Shown: positions 1 through 8,130 of the stretch, piece by piece
Position numbering within the stretch: the stretch's first letter is position 1
Layout: each line of letters begins with the position of its first letter
Source: Streptomyces tauricus
GTDB taxonomy: Bacteria; Actinomycetota; Actinomycetes; Streptomycetales; Streptomycetaceae
DNA length: 64,000 bases
NCBI RefSeq assembly: GCF_014650955.1
Contig: NZ_BMVY01000001.1
Span: forward strand, 806,001-870,000
Reading direction: 5' to 3'
Position numbers and translations under genes: made by a program
Notes under the pieces: model-generated
Told to the model about the DNA's origin: nothing
Databases searched by the model: none
The model's input: only the letters and a program-made list of their open reading frames with translations

Positions 1-2
1 CG

Positions 3-419
3 GCCAACGCCGCCGCCGCCCGCGTGGGCGCTCCGCTCGGCCACGACTACGCCACCATCTCCCTGTCCGACCGGCTCAAGCCGTGGGAGGTCATCGCCGA
101 GCGGCTGCGCGCCGCGGCCTCGGCGGATCTGGTGCTGGCCCTGTACAACCCCGGTTCGCGGAGCCGGACCTGGCAGGTGGGCAAGGCGCGCGAGCTGCTG
201 CTCGAACATCGCGCCCCGGACACGCCCGTCGTGGTCGCCCGGGACGTGGGCGGTGCGGGTGAGCGCGTACGGGTCGTGCGGCTCGGCGACCTCGATCCGG
301 GGGAGGTCGACATGCGTACCGTGCTGCTGGTCGGGTCTTCGCAGACTCGGGCTGTGCTGCGAGGGGGTGAGGGCGGCGAGGAGGTCGTCTGGACACCTCG
401 GCGGTATCCGGAAGGGTGA
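3..419 (+). CDS. cobJ: Precorrin-3B C17-methyltransferase, C-terminal part
   Basis: Partial gene: the frame is open from the left edge, so the start lies outside the window. The visible 138 residues match the C-terminal part of CobJ/CbiH, the SAM-dependent enzyme that methylates C17 and contracts the corrin ring. Telling segments are GHDYATISLSDRLKPW (the cobalt-precorrin/precorrin loop typical of CobJ), LALYNPGSRSRTWQ and VVVARDVGGAGE, which form the second half of a tetrapyrrole methylase fold. It lies in a cobalamin cluster with cobK, cbiD, cobM and cobL. It converges with cobK across an 81-bp gap that holds a dispersed intergenic repeat. The family call is firm; nothing can be said about the N-terminal SAM site. 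Confidence 0.93.
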   Translation, partial: ANAAAARVGAPLGHDYATISLSDRLKPWEVIAERLRAAASADLVLALYNPGSRSRTWQVGKARELLLEHRAPDTPVVVARDVGGAGERVRVVRLGDLDPGEVDMRTVLLVGSSQTRAVLRGGEGGEEVVWTPRRYPEG

Positions 420-460
420 GCCGTGCGGTGGCGCCACCGGCCGAGTGTGGTGTGTGGGCT

Positions 461-501
461 GCGGGTGCGTCGTGGCTGGGTACGCAGTTCCCCGCGCCCC
501 T
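461..501. repeat. Dispersed intergenic repeat at convergent gene ends, copy 1
   Basis: This 41-nt block aligns without gaps to 57671-57711, with about seven mismatches. The shared core is GTGCGTCGTGG, a variable stretch, then GTTCCCCGCGCCCC. Both copies lie between convergent genes (cobJ/cobK here, gntR/lysR there) and abut the stop codon side of the minus-strand gene. I recall similar sequence as a common intergenic repeat in Streptomyces; a role in termination or RNA 3-prime-end formation is inference. Confidence 0.7.
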
Positions 502-1244
502 TACGAGGCGCGCCTCTTCGTGACCCAGTCGGCCGCCGACTCCGGGTCGGTGGCCACGGGGATGCCCTCCGGGGTTGGCGGTCTGCGGATCACCAGCACC
601 GGGATGCCCGCCTCTCGGGCCGCCGTCAGTTTCGGTGCCGTGGCCGCTCCCCCGCTGTCCTTGGTCACCAGGACGTCGATGCCGTGGTGGCGGAGGAGCT
701 GTCGCTCCCCGTCGAGGGTGAAGGGACCCCGGTCCAGCAGCACCTCCATGCGGGCCGGACAGGGCGCCACGGGTGCGTCGACGGACCGTACGAGGAACCA
801 CAGCGCGTCCAGGTGCGCGAACGCGGACAGGCCCATGCGGCCGGTGGTGAGGAACACCCGTTGCCCTAGAGCGGGCAGCAGTTCCGCCGCCTCCGCCAGC
901 GAACCGGCCTCGTGCCAGTCGTCGCCCTCGACCGGGGCCCAGCCGGGGCGGCGCAGCGCGAGCAGGGGAACATGGGCGGTGGCGGCCGCCGCCGCCGCGT
1001 TGAAGCTGATCGTTCCGGCGAAAGGGTGGGTGGCGTCGATGAGCACGTCCACCGCGTGCTCGCGCAGCCACGCGGCCATCCCCTCGGCCCCGCCGAAGCC
1101 GCCGACGCGGACCTCCCCCGGGGGCAGCCGCGGGCTGGCGACCCGCCCGGCCAGAGAACTCGTCAGGTCCAGGCCGGGGGTACCGTGCAGTAGCCCGGCC
1201 AACTGTCGGGCTTCGGTCGTTCCGCCGAGTATCAGTACGTGCAT
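501..1244 (-). CDS. cobK: Precorrin-6A reductase
   Basis: 247 residues, the usual CobK length. CobK reduces precorrin-6A to precorrin-6B with NADPH in the aerobic corrin pathway. Visible signatures are the N-terminal nucleotide-binding segment VLILGGTTEARQLA (residues 3-16), DVLIDATHPFAGTIS, VFLTTGRMGL and the C-terminal VLVTKDSGGAATAPKL. I start it at the ATG that opens MHVLILGG; the same frame stays open far upstream across cbiD and cobM, but that stretch is antisense to real genes. It diverges from cbiD with only 18 bp between the two ATG codons, so each gene's promoter probably lies inside the other's 5-prime end, or the transcripts are nearly leaderless. Confidence 0.93.
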   Translation of the reverse strand: MHVLILGGTTEARQLAGLLHGTPGLDLTSSLAGRVASPRLPPGEVRVGGFGGAEGMAAWLREHAVDVLIDATHPFAGTISFNAAAAAATAHVPLLALRRPGWAPVEGDDWHEAGSLAEAAELLPALGQRVFLTTGRMGLSAFAHLDALWFLVRSVDAPVAPCPARMEVLLDRGPFTLDGERQLLRHHGIDVLVTKDSGGAATAPKLTAAREAGIPVLVIRRPPTPEGIPVATDPESAADWVTKRRAS

Positions 1245-1262
1245 GGAGATCCGGGTCCGTTC

Positions 1263-2405
1263 ATGAACAGCGAAGAGCAGGGTGCCGGTGCCGGCGAGGC
1301 GAAGGGCGGCCGTGGCGCCCAACTCAAGCACACCGGGCTGCGGCCCGGCTGGACCACCGGCGCCTGTGCGACCGCGGCCACGACGGCCGCGTACACCGCG
1401 CTGCTGACCGGGGAGTTTCCCGACCCGGTGGCCATCACGCTGCCCAGAGGGCAGACGCCGTCGTTCGCGCTCGCGGCCGAGGAGCTGACGGACACGTATG
1501 CGATGGCCGGGATCGTGAAGGACGCGGGAGACGATCCCGATGTCACGCACGGCGCGCTGGTACGCGCCACGGTCCGGCGGCTGCCCATGGGTGCCGGGGT
1601 GGTCTTCCTGGCCGGTACCGGCGTGGGCACGGTCACCCGGCCCGGTCTGCCGCTCGCCGTCGGTGAGCCCGCCGTCAACCCGGTCCCCCGCCGGATGATG
1701 AGCGAGCACGTCGCCGAGGTCGCGGGACGGCACGGCGGCACCGGCGACGTCGAGATCACCCTCTCCGTCGACCACGGCGAGGAGATCGCCCGCTCCACCT
1801 GGAACCCGCGGCTCGGCATCCTGGGCGGCCTCTCCATCCTCGGAACGACGGGCATCGTGGTCCCGTACTCGTGCTCGGCGTGGATCGACTCGATCCGGCG
1901 GGGTGTGGACGTGGCCCGCGCGGCGGGGCATACGCATGTCGCCGGGTGCACCGGGTCGACGTCGGAGAAGACGGTCGTCGCCGAGTACGGCATCCCCGAG
2001 GAGGCGTTGCTCGACATGGGTGACTTCGCGGGCGCGGTCCTCAAGTACATCCGCCGGCACCCCGTCGACCGGCTGACCATCTGCGGGGGTTTCGCCAAGC
2101 TGTCCAAGCTGGCCGCGGGGCATCTGGATCTGCACTCCGGCCGTTCCCAGGTCGACAAGGGGTTCCTCGCCGAACTCGCCCGGCGCGGCGGAGCGGGCGA
2201 GGCGCTGGCCGCCGAGGTGGCCGACGCCAACACCGGCCTGGCCGCGCTCCAGCTGTGCATGGCGGCCGGGGTGCCGCTGGGCGAGCTGGTCGCGACGACC
2301 GCCCGCGACGAGGCACTGGCCGTGCTGCGCGGGGCGCCGGTCGCAGTCGACGTGATCTGCGTCGACCGGGCGGGCACGGTGGTGGGGCGCAGCACGGTGG
2401 CCTGA
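1263..2405 (+). CDS. cbiD: Cobalt-precorrin-5B C1-methyltransferase family protein
   Basis: About 380 residues, normal for CbiD. CbiD methylates C1 during ring contraction and is classically linked to the anaerobic pathway, but actinobacterial clusters often carry it beside cobJ, cobK, cobL and cobM. Diagnostic motifs are LRPGWTTGACATAATTAA near the N-terminus, GVGTVTRPGLPL, AVNPVPRRMM, LGIVGG-like LGILGGLSILGTTGIV and GDFAGAVLKYI. Two starts are possible: GTG at 1239, which overlaps the cobK start, or ATG at 1263, with GGAG 14 nt upstream. I prefer 1263 because it leaves a minimal divergent gap. Cytosolic enzyme, no signal peptide. Confidence 0.92.
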   Translation: MNSEEQGAGAGEAKGGRGAQLKHTGLRPGWTTGACATAATTAAYTALLTGEFPDPVAITLPRGQTPSFALAAEELTDTYAMAGIVKDAGDDPDVTHGALVRATVRRLPMGAGVVFLAGTGVGTVTRPGLPLAVGEPAVNPVPRRMMSEHVAEVAGRHGGTGDVEITLSVDHGEEIARSTWNPRLGILGGLSILGTTGIVVPYSCSAWIDSIRRGVDVARAAGHTHVAGCTGSTSEKTVVAEYGIPEEALLDMGDFAGAVLKYIRRHPVDRLTICGGFAKLSKLAAGHLDLHSGRSQVDKGFLAELARRGGAGEALAAEVADANTGLAALQLCMAAGVPLGELVATTARDEALAVLRGAPVAVDVICVDRAGTVVGRSTVA

Positions 2406-2476
2406 CCCGCGTACACCGCGGTCAGCGCGTGCCCCTTGTGCCCGCCGTGCCCGGCGGTGAGCGCGCGCCTCAACCG

Positions 2477-3226
2477 TCAGCAGACATGGCGTTCGCGCTC
2501 GGTCGAGTAGAGGTGGCTGTCGCGGAACTGTTCCGCGCCCAGGGTCCGGCCGACCATGATGACGGCGGTCCGCAGCACGCCGGACTCCTTCACCTTCCCG
2601 GCGATCTCGTCGAGCGTGCCCCGGATGATCAGCTCGTCGGGGCGGGAGGCGTAGGCGACGACCGCGACGGGGCAGTCGGCGCCGTAGTGCGGAAGCAGCT
2701 CCTCGACCACGCGGTCCACGTACCTGACGGCGAGGTGCAGCACGATGAGCGCGCCGCTGCGGCCGAGGGTGGCCAGGTCCTCCCCCTCCGGCATGGCGGT
2801 GGCGCTGTGGGCGACACGGGTGAGGATGACCGTCTGGCCGACGGTCGGCACGGTCAGCTCCCGCTTCAGGGCGGCGGCCGCGGCGGCGAAGGCGGGAACG
2901 CCGGGGACGACCTCGTACGGCACCCCGGCCGCGTCCAGCCGCCGCATCTGCTCGGCCATCGCGCTGAACACGGACGGGTCCCCGGAGTGCAGCCGGGCCA
3001 CGTCGTGTCCCTCTTCGTGCGCGCGGAGCGTCTCGGCGGTGATCTCGTCGAGATTGAGCTGCGCGGTGTCGATCAGGCGGGCGTCCGGCGGGCATTCGGC
3101 CAGCAGTTCACGCGGGACCAGGCTGCCCGCGTACAGGCAGACGTGGCAGGCGGCGAGTGTGCGGGCGCCGCGTACCGTGATCAGGTCGGCGGCGCCGGGT
3201 CCGGCACCGATGAAGTACACGGTCAT
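2477..3226 (-). CDS. cobM: Precorrin-4 C11-methyltransferase
   Basis: 249 residues, standard CobM length. It transfers methyl from SAM to C11 of precorrin-4. Tetrapyrrole-methylase landmarks are the N-terminal MTVYFIGAGPGAADLITVRG, RLHSGDPSVFSAM (SAM-binding SGDPS loop, about residue 80), VPGVPAFAAAAAALKRELT and YASRPDELIIRGTLDEI. The start codon overlaps the cobL stop by four bases (ATGA), so it is probably translated by coupling as the second gene of a cobL-cobM operon. It converges with cbiD across 71 bp in which I see no strong terminator. Confidence 0.94.
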   Translation of the reverse strand: MTVYFIGAGPGAADLITVRGARTLAACHVCLYAGSLVPRELLAECPPDARLIDTAQLNLDEITAETLRAHEEGHDVARLHSGDPSVFSAMAEQMRRLDAAGVPYEVVPGVPAFAAAAAALKRELTVPTVGQTVILTRVAHSATAMPEGEDLATLGRSGALIVLHLAVRYVDRVVEELLPHYGADCPVAVVAYASRPDELIIRGTLDEIAGKVKESGVLRTAVIMVGRTLGAEQFRDSHLYSTERERHVC

Positions 3227-4488
3227 CTGTCTGCTCCTGGACGGGGGTCACGGGGGTCGGGGGTCTTCTGTACGGCCCACTGGGTCACCGGCATCGCCTG
3301 CCGCCAGCCGGTGAAGCCGCCCACCGGCACGGCGTGCGCCACCGCGAGCCGCACCAGCTCGCCGCCGCGGCGCCGGTAGGCGTCGGCGAGCAGTGCCTCG
3401 GACTCCAGGGTCACGGTGTTGGCGACCAGCCGTCCGCCCGCGGGCAGCGCGTCCCAGCACGCGTCGAGCAGGCCGGGCGCGGTGAGTCCGCCGCCGATGA
3501 ACACGGCGGCGGGGGGCGGGAGTTCGGCCAGGACGGCGGGCGCGGCTCCGGTGACGACCCGCAGTCCGGGCACGCCGAGCCGGTCGGCGTTGCGGGTGAT
3601 GCGCTCGGCCCGCGCGGGGTCGCGCTCGACGCTGACCGCCCGGCACGAGGGGTGCGTACGCATCCACTCGATCGCGATCGAGCCCGAGCCGCCGCCGATG
3701 TCCCACAGCAGTTCGCCGGGGGCGGGGGCGAGCGCGCCGAGGGTGGCGGCGCGGACGTGCCGCTTGGTGAGCTGTCCGTCGTGCTCGTACGCGTCGTCCG
3801 GCAGCCCCGGTACGGCGCCGAGCCGCAGGGCGTCCGGGGCGCGGCGGCACTCGACGGCGACGATGTTGAGGGGGTCGCCGGACGGGTGCGCCCAGTCGTC
3901 GGCGGTGACCTCGTCCGTCGTACGTTCCTTCGCGCCGCCGAGTTGTTCCAGCACCCGCAGCCGGCTGGGGCCGAAGCCGCGGTCGCGCAGCAGGGCGGCG
4001 ACCTCGGCGGGGGTGGTGGCGTCCGCGCTGAGCACGAGGAGGCGTCGGCCGTCGTGCAGGGCGGCGGCGAGGCGGGCGGTGGGCCGGCCGACGAGGGTGA
4101 CCACCTCGACGTCCTCCACGGGCCAGCCGAGGCGCGCGGCGGCGTGGGAGACGGAGGAGGGGTGCGGCAGGACGCGCAGCTCGCCGAGTTCTTCGGTGAG
4201 GGCGCGGCCGATGCCGTAGAACATCGGGTCCCCGCTGGCCAGCACGGCGATCCGGCGGCCGGTGTGCGCCGTGAGGAGGCCGGGGACGGCGGGGCGCAGG
4301 GGTGAGGGCCAGGTGACCCGTTCCCCGGCGCACTCCGGCGGCAGCAGGTCCAGTTGGCGTGCTCCCCCGATCAGGACCTCGGCGTCGCGAAGCGCCGTGC
4401 GGGAGGTTCCTGGCAGGCCTTCCCAGCCGTCGGCCCCGATCCCGACGACGGTGACGGCGGGCGACGGTCCGGATCGGGCGGGGGTCAC
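3223..4488 (-). CDS. cobL: Precorrin-6Y C5,15-methyltransferase (decarboxylating), CbiE-CbiT fusion
   Basis: 421 residues, the length of fused CobL. It methylates C5 and C15 and decarboxylates the C12 acetate side chain. The N-terminal CbiE half shows VTVVGIGADGWEGL, VLIGGARQLD and VLASGDPMFYGIGR. The C-terminal CbiT half is a class I methyltransferase with LLWDIGGGSGSIAIEWMRT (SAM loop), VSVERDPARAERI and PAAVFIGGGL. I chose the GTG at 4488 (VTPARSGPSPAV) because the CbiE fold begins ten residues later; the frame stays open upstream but is antisense to the next gene. cobM follows with a 4-bp overlap. Confidence 0.93.
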   Translation of the reverse strand: MTPARSGPSPAVTVVGIGADGWEGLPGTSRTALRDAEVLIGGARQLDLLPPECAGERVTWPSPLRPAVPGLLTAHTGRRIAVLASGDPMFYGIGRALTEELGELRVLPHPSSVSHAAARLGWPVEDVEVVTLVGRPTARLAAALHDGRRLLVLSADATTPAEVAALLRDRGFGPSRLRVLEQLGGAKERTTDEVTADDWAHPSGDPLNIVAVECRRAPDALRLGAVPGLPDDAYEHDGQLTKRHVRAATLGALAPAPGELLWDIGGGSGSIAIEWMRTHPSCRAVSVERDPARAERITRNADRLGVPGLRVVTGAAPAVLAELPPPAAVFIGGGLTAPGLLDACWDALPAGGRLVANTVTLESEALLADAYRRRGGELVRLAVAHAVPVGGFTGWRQAMPVTQWAVQKTPDPRDPRPGADR

Positions 4489-4794
4489 GGCTCGGTACCT
4501 CGGGATTCGGGAGCGGGTCTCGCAGGAGTCTCGCGAGTGGGCGGGAGGGGTTTCGGGACGGGCAGCAGAAACGCACTTTACTGGGCGCCGACCTGCGCAC
4601 CTGCGCTCGGGTGCACCTCTCCGGCTCCCTTGCCGGACGCCGCGTTCCACCACGTGCGCGGTGCGGCTTCCGACTTCCCTCTCCGTTTCCCACCTCGGTT
4701 TCTCACCTCGGTCCGGTCGACCCGCGCCATGGCCTTCCCCCACCATCGGGGCTGGGCCCAGGCCGTCCACCCCACCGGCCCGAAGGGAGTCAGC
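4489..4794. other. Divergent promoter region of cobL and the enoyl-CoA hydratase gene
   Basis: This 306-bp stretch holds no gene I can support. I looked for a cobalamin riboswitch on the cobL side and found neither the B12 box nor the conserved GCCCCGCAG-type core, unlike the clear one before metE. GAAGGGAGT at 4782-4790 is the ribosome binding site of the rightward gene. No convincing palindromic operator was seen. Confidence 0.5.
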
Positions 4795-5574
4795 ATGAGC
4801 TGGACGATCGAGCGGCGTGGCCGTGTCGCCGTCGTGACGATGACGACCAACCCGGTCAACGCGCAGAACCGCGCCTTCTTCGCCGACCTGCATGACGCGT
4901 TCGACCGGCTCGAACGTGACCACGCGGAGTCCCCCGTCGTACTCACCGGCACCGGCGCCCGCTTCTCCGCCGGCCTCGATCTGGGCGAGCACCTCCCGCT
5001 CTTCGCCGGCGCTCCGGACGCCGTCGCGTCCTGGTTCCAGGAGTACCGGGCCACGAACATGCGGCTGTTCACCTACCCGCGCCCCACGGTCGCCGCGGTC
5101 AACGGCCACGCCTTCGCCGGCGGACTGATCACCGCCGCCGTCTGCGACCACCGGGTGGCCGTGGCCCAGGGGGCCCGCTTCGGGCTCAACGAGGTGCTGA
5201 TCGGCATCCCCATGCCCGCGGTGTACGTCCGCATGCTCGCCCACGCCTGGGGCGATCCCGTCGCGTCCCGCGCCTGCCTGCGCGGGGAGATCTTCACCCC
5301 GGACCAGGCGCACGCGCTGGGCATGCTGCACGAGTTGGCGCCGGCCGAGGAGTTGCTCGACCGGGCCGTCGCCGTCGCCGAGGAGACGCCCGAGGACTGT
5401 GTCGAGCAGTACGCGTTCACCAAGCGGGCCTGCCAGGCCGCCACCCTGCGCGACATCGCCGAACTCGCCGACCCTCTCGACACCGAGCTGGCCGCCCTCA
5501 TCACGGACGACCGCGCCCGGCACGCCCACCGCCGCTACTGGCAGCGGCTCAAGGGGCGCCCCGCACCGTGGTGA
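4795..5574 (+). CDS. Enoyl-CoA hydratase/isomerase family protein
   Basis: 259 residues of crotonase fold. Such enzymes hydrate or isomerise acyl-CoA thioesters through two backbone-NH oxyanion holes. Visible are RGRVAVVTMTTNPVNAQN at the N-terminus, ARFSAGLDLGEHL (first oxyanion-hole region) and PTVAAVNGHAFAGGLITAAVCDHRVA (second oxyanion-hole GGG-like region, here AGGL). The Glu pair of true hydratases is not obvious: the position after GLNEVLIGIPMP carries one Glu, so isomerase or another crotonase activity is possible. The start ATG has GAAGGGAG 5 nt upstream. It stands alone, and the two-component system follows after 43 bp. Confidence 0.85.
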   Translation: MSWTIERRGRVAVVTMTTNPVNAQNRAFFADLHDAFDRLERDHAESPVVLTGTGARFSAGLDLGEHLPLFAGAPDAVASWFQEYRATNMRLFTYPRPTVAAVNGHAFAGGLITAAVCDHRVAVAQGARFGLNEVLIGIPMPAVYVRMLAHAWGDPVASRACLRGEIFTPDQAHALGMLHELAPAEELLDRAVAVAEETPEDCVEQYAFTKRACQAATLRDIAELADPLDTELAALITDDRARHAHRRYWQRLKGRPAPW

Positions 5575-5617
5575 GGGCCCGCGGGCCACGGTTTCCGTAC
5601 CGTCTAAGCTGCAGGTC

Positions 5618-6310
5618 ATGCGCGTACTGGTCTTGGAGGACGATCCCGATCTGGGGCCCGTCGTCGCAGCCCGGCTTCGTGGCGAGGGGTTCGCGGTGGA
5701 CCTCGCGCGGACGCTGGCCGAAGCGGATCTCAAGCTCTCGGTGAACCGCTACGACTGTGTCGTGGCCGACCGCTCGGTGCCGGACGGCGACTCGCTCACC
5801 CTCCTCGCCGAACACCGGCGCACGGGATCGGCGCTGCCCTTTCTGCTGCTGACGGCGCTGGACACGGTGAGCGACCGCGTGGCCGGCTTCGAACACGGGG
5901 CGGACGACTACCTGGTCAAGCCCTTCGCCTTCGCCGAACTGGTCGTACGGGTGCGTGCGTTGTGCCGCAGGGAGCAGCCCGCGCGGCTGCCGGTCCTGCG
6001 GGCGGGTGACCTGGAGGTAGACCTGCCGCGGCGCCGCGTGTCCAGGGCCGGAGTACTGCTCAGCCTGTCGGCCAAGGAGTTCTCGGTGCTGGAGGTACTG
6101 ATGCTGCGCGCCGGCGAGGTGGTGACACGCACCGAGCTGATCGAGCGCTGCTGGGACGAGGCGGCTGAGCCGATGTCCAACGTCGTGGACGTCCTGATCG
6201 GCCAGCTGCGCCGGCGGCTCGGGCCGCCCGACCCGATCGGGACGGTGCGCGGCGTCGGCTACCGGCTGGGCGACGCCGACCCTAACCCGGCCGCCGGGGC
6301 GCGGACATGA
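5618..6310 (+). CDS. OmpR/PhoB-family response regulator
   Basis: 230 residues. The receiver domain (1-115) has the acidic pocket E7-D8-D9, the phospho-acceptor D51 in DCVVADRSVPDG, and the lysine of DDYLVKPF. The winged-helix DNA-binding domain (about 130-225) shows RAGDLEVDLPRRRVSRAG, LSAKEFSVLEVLMLRAGEVVTRTELI and VDVLIGQLRRRLG, typical of OmpR. It overlaps the histidine kinase start by four bases (ATGA), so the pair is co-translated. Co-transcription with a GH9 enzyme suggests control of plant-polymer degradation, but the regulon is not visible here. Confidence 0.95.
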   Translation: MRVLVLEDDPDLGPVVAARLRGEGFAVDLARTLAEADLKLSVNRYDCVVADRSVPDGDSLTLLAEHRRTGSALPFLLLTALDTVSDRVAGFEHGADDYLVKPFAFAELVVRVRALCRREQPARLPVLRAGDLEVDLPRRRVSRAGVLLSLSAKEFSVLEVLMLRAGEVVTRTELIERCWDEAAEPMSNVVDVLIGQLRRRLGPPDPIGTVRGVGYRLGDADPNPAAGART

Positions 6311-8130
6311 TCAGCCTGCGCCGCCCGGCAGCCGTGCCCTCCGTGTCTCCGGCCGTCGCCCGGCTGCGGCGCACCCGTCGGACGATGACGCTCCTGTTCG
6401 CCGCGACGACCGCGGCCTGTCTTGTCGTACTCGCCACGGTCGCCGTCCGCATCGATTCCCAGTCCCGTCGGTCGGGCCTCGACCACGAGGTCGACAGCCG
6501 CGCCGTCGGTCTGTCCCGGGCGGTCTGGTTCGACGGCGGGGCACTGCACCTGGAGCCGCTCCGCGAGGACGAACTCGCCCGGAGCGCCGAGGTATTGGCC
6601 GTCCTGGAGCTCGCTCCGGGAGGGTCGCCGTCGGTCTGGAACGTCGTTCCCGCACGATCGGCGCTGCCCCAGGAGGACTGGCTCGACCACATGTGGCGGA
6701 GCGTCCTGGAGGAGCAGGAGACCGTCGTCCTCAGCGCCCCCTCCGAGAAGGGTGAGCGGCTGAGGTGGGCGGCGGCTCCCGTCTGGGACGGCGACCGGAT
6801 CGGGGCGGCCGTGCTGGTCGGCACGGCGTCGGCGCGCAGCGAACACGATCACGATCTCCTCGTTCGCTGGCTGGCCCTCGGCTGTACGGCCCTGGTCTGC
6901 TGTGCGGCGGCCGTCGGACATCTGCTGTCGGGCAGGGCCATGCGTCCCGCGCTGCGCGCGCTGGGTCAGCAGGAGCAGTTCCTGGCCGAGGCCGCGCACG
7001 AGCTGCGTACACCGCTGGCGACGCTACGGCTGGTGGTGGAGCGGGACGGTTCCTCCGCCGAGACGCTGCGGTTGGTGGACCGGCTGAGCCGGTTGGTCAC
7101 CGGGCTGCTGACCAGGGCCCGCACGGAGGCCGGCACCCAGCGGGTCGAGCTGGTGCCCTTGCGCCTCGACCAGCTGGTGGAGACCACGGTCGAGGAGTTG
7201 CCGGACCACGAGAACGTCACGGTGAGCTCCGAGCCGGTGGTGGTACGCGGGGACCCCGACCTCCTGGCCCAGGCGGTACGGAACCTGATCGAAAACGCCC
7301 AACGCCACGGCGGCCCACCCGGCTCACCCGTGGAGATCACGGTCACCCCCGGCCTGATAACGGTCAGGGACCACGGCACGGGCATACCACTCGCAGACCG
7401 GGAACGGGTCTTCACCCGGGGCGTCACAGGGCGATCGAGAACGCCTTGGGAGCGGACAGCCACCTCAGGGCTCTCAGCCGTCGCTGGGCCCTCAGCCGCC
7501 TACGGGGCAGCAACCCTCTCGGGGCGCGCAGCCGCCCGGCGGACGGGCGCCACCTCGGAGACGAACGCCGTCCCGAAGGCGGGCACCGCCTCGGAGACGG
7601 AGGCCGTCCCGAAGGCGGGCGCCGTCCCACAAGCGAACGCCGCACCGGAGTCGAGCGCCGTCCGAGAGTCGAGCGCCGTCCCGGGGACAGGCGCGGGATC
7701 GGAAACGGGCGCCGGGCTGGGAACGGGCACTGGCCCAGAGACGACCATCGTCCTGGGGACGGGACCGCGGCCGGGGACGGGCCCGGGCCCCGGGACGGGC
7801 GCAGGCCCGGAGCCAGGCGCCGGCCTGGAGAGGAGCACCGGCCCGGGAACGGGCGCGGGACTCGGGACGGGCCCGGTACTTGCGACGGGCGTCGGCCCGG
7901 GGACGGGCGCCAGCCCGGGAACGGGCGCAAGCCCGGAGACGGGCGCAAGCCCGGGAACGGGCGCAGGGCTCGCAATCGTTCGTTGGGTTGCCGAGTTGCA
8001 TCACGGCAGTGTCCGTCTCGCCGACGCTCCCGGTGGCGGGCTGCTCGCCGAGTTGCGGCTGCCCGGGCACGTGGCCGCCGCAAGGCCCTCATCCTCATCT
8101 CATGAACGCTCCGGCACCGTAGGCGCATGA
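6307..8130 (+). CDS. Sensor histidine kinase with a repeat-expanded ATP lid
   Basis: 607 residues. An N-terminal membrane segment (about 25-45), an extracytoplasmic loop and a second membrane segment (about 185-205) frame the sensor. HisKA has AAHELRTPLATLR with H231. The ATPase domain has the N box NLIENAQRHG (326-335), G1 box DHGTG (355-359), F-box-like VFTRGVTG and G2 box GTGAGLAIVRW (550-560). Between the F region and G2, where 15-20 residues are usual, there are about 170, mostly hexapeptide repeats (see 7561-7971). The C-terminus VRLADAPGGGLLAELRLPG closes the fold normally, so the frame is intact. The start overlaps the regulator stop by ATGA, and the stop overlaps the next start by ATGA. 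Confidence 0.9.
   Translation: MISLRRPAAVPSVSPAVARLRRTRRTMTLLFAATTAACLVVLATVAVRIDSQSRRSGLDHEVDSRAVGLSRAVWFDGGALHLEPLREDELARSAEVLAVLELAPGGSPSVWNVVPARSALPQEDWLDHMWRSVLEEQETVVLSAPSEKGERLRWAAAPVWDGDRIGAAVLVGTASARSEHDHDLLVRWLALGCTALVCCAAAVGHLLSGRAMRPALRALGQQEQFLAEAAHELRTPLATLRLVVERDGSSAETLRLVDRLSRLVTGLLTRARTEAGTQRVELVPLRLDQLVETTVEELPDHENVTVSSEPVVVRGDPDLLAQAVRNLIENAQRHGGPPGSPVEITVTPGLITVRDHGTGIPLADRERVFTRGVTGRSRTPWERTATSGLSAVAGPSAAYGAATLSGRAAARRTGATSETNAVPKAGTASETEAVPKAGAVPQANAAPESSAVRESSAVPGTGAGSETGAGLGTGTGPETTIVLGTGPRPGTGPGPGTGAGPEPGAGLERSTGPGTGAGLGTGPVLATGVGPGTGASPGTGASPETGASPGTGAGLAIVRWVAELHHGSVRLADAPGGGLLAELRLPGHVAAARPSSSSHERSGTVGA
7561..7971 (+). repeat. 18-bp degenerate coding repeat (hexapeptide array) inside the histidine kinase
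   Basis: Residues 419-555 of the kinase fall into about 23 hexapeptides. The first seven follow an xxAVPx pattern (TNAVPK, TEAVPK, SSAVRE). The remainder follow G/E-T-G-A-G/S-P/L (GTGAGS, ETGAGL, GTGPGP, GTGASP). The last unit, GTGAGL, is the catalytic G2 box itself. The DNA has an 18-bp period with a ggnacgggc core. This looks like tandem expansion of the G2-box codons. Confidence 0.9.

Noticed and set aside
501..3095. 864-codon open frame on the minus strand across cobK, cbiD and cobM
   Set aside because: Only the first 247 codons upstream of the stop look like protein (cobK). The rest is Arg/Pro/Gly-rich antisense shadow of cbiD and cobM, common in high-GC DNA.
4489..4794. Cobalamin riboswitch upstream of cobL
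   Set aside because: None of the conserved core or B12-box sequences found upstream of metE is present on either strand.
7561..7971. Frameshifted or pseudogene kinase
   Set aside because: The G2 box and the last strand of the ATPase domain are intact and in frame after the repeats, and the next gene start still overlaps the stop by ATGA.
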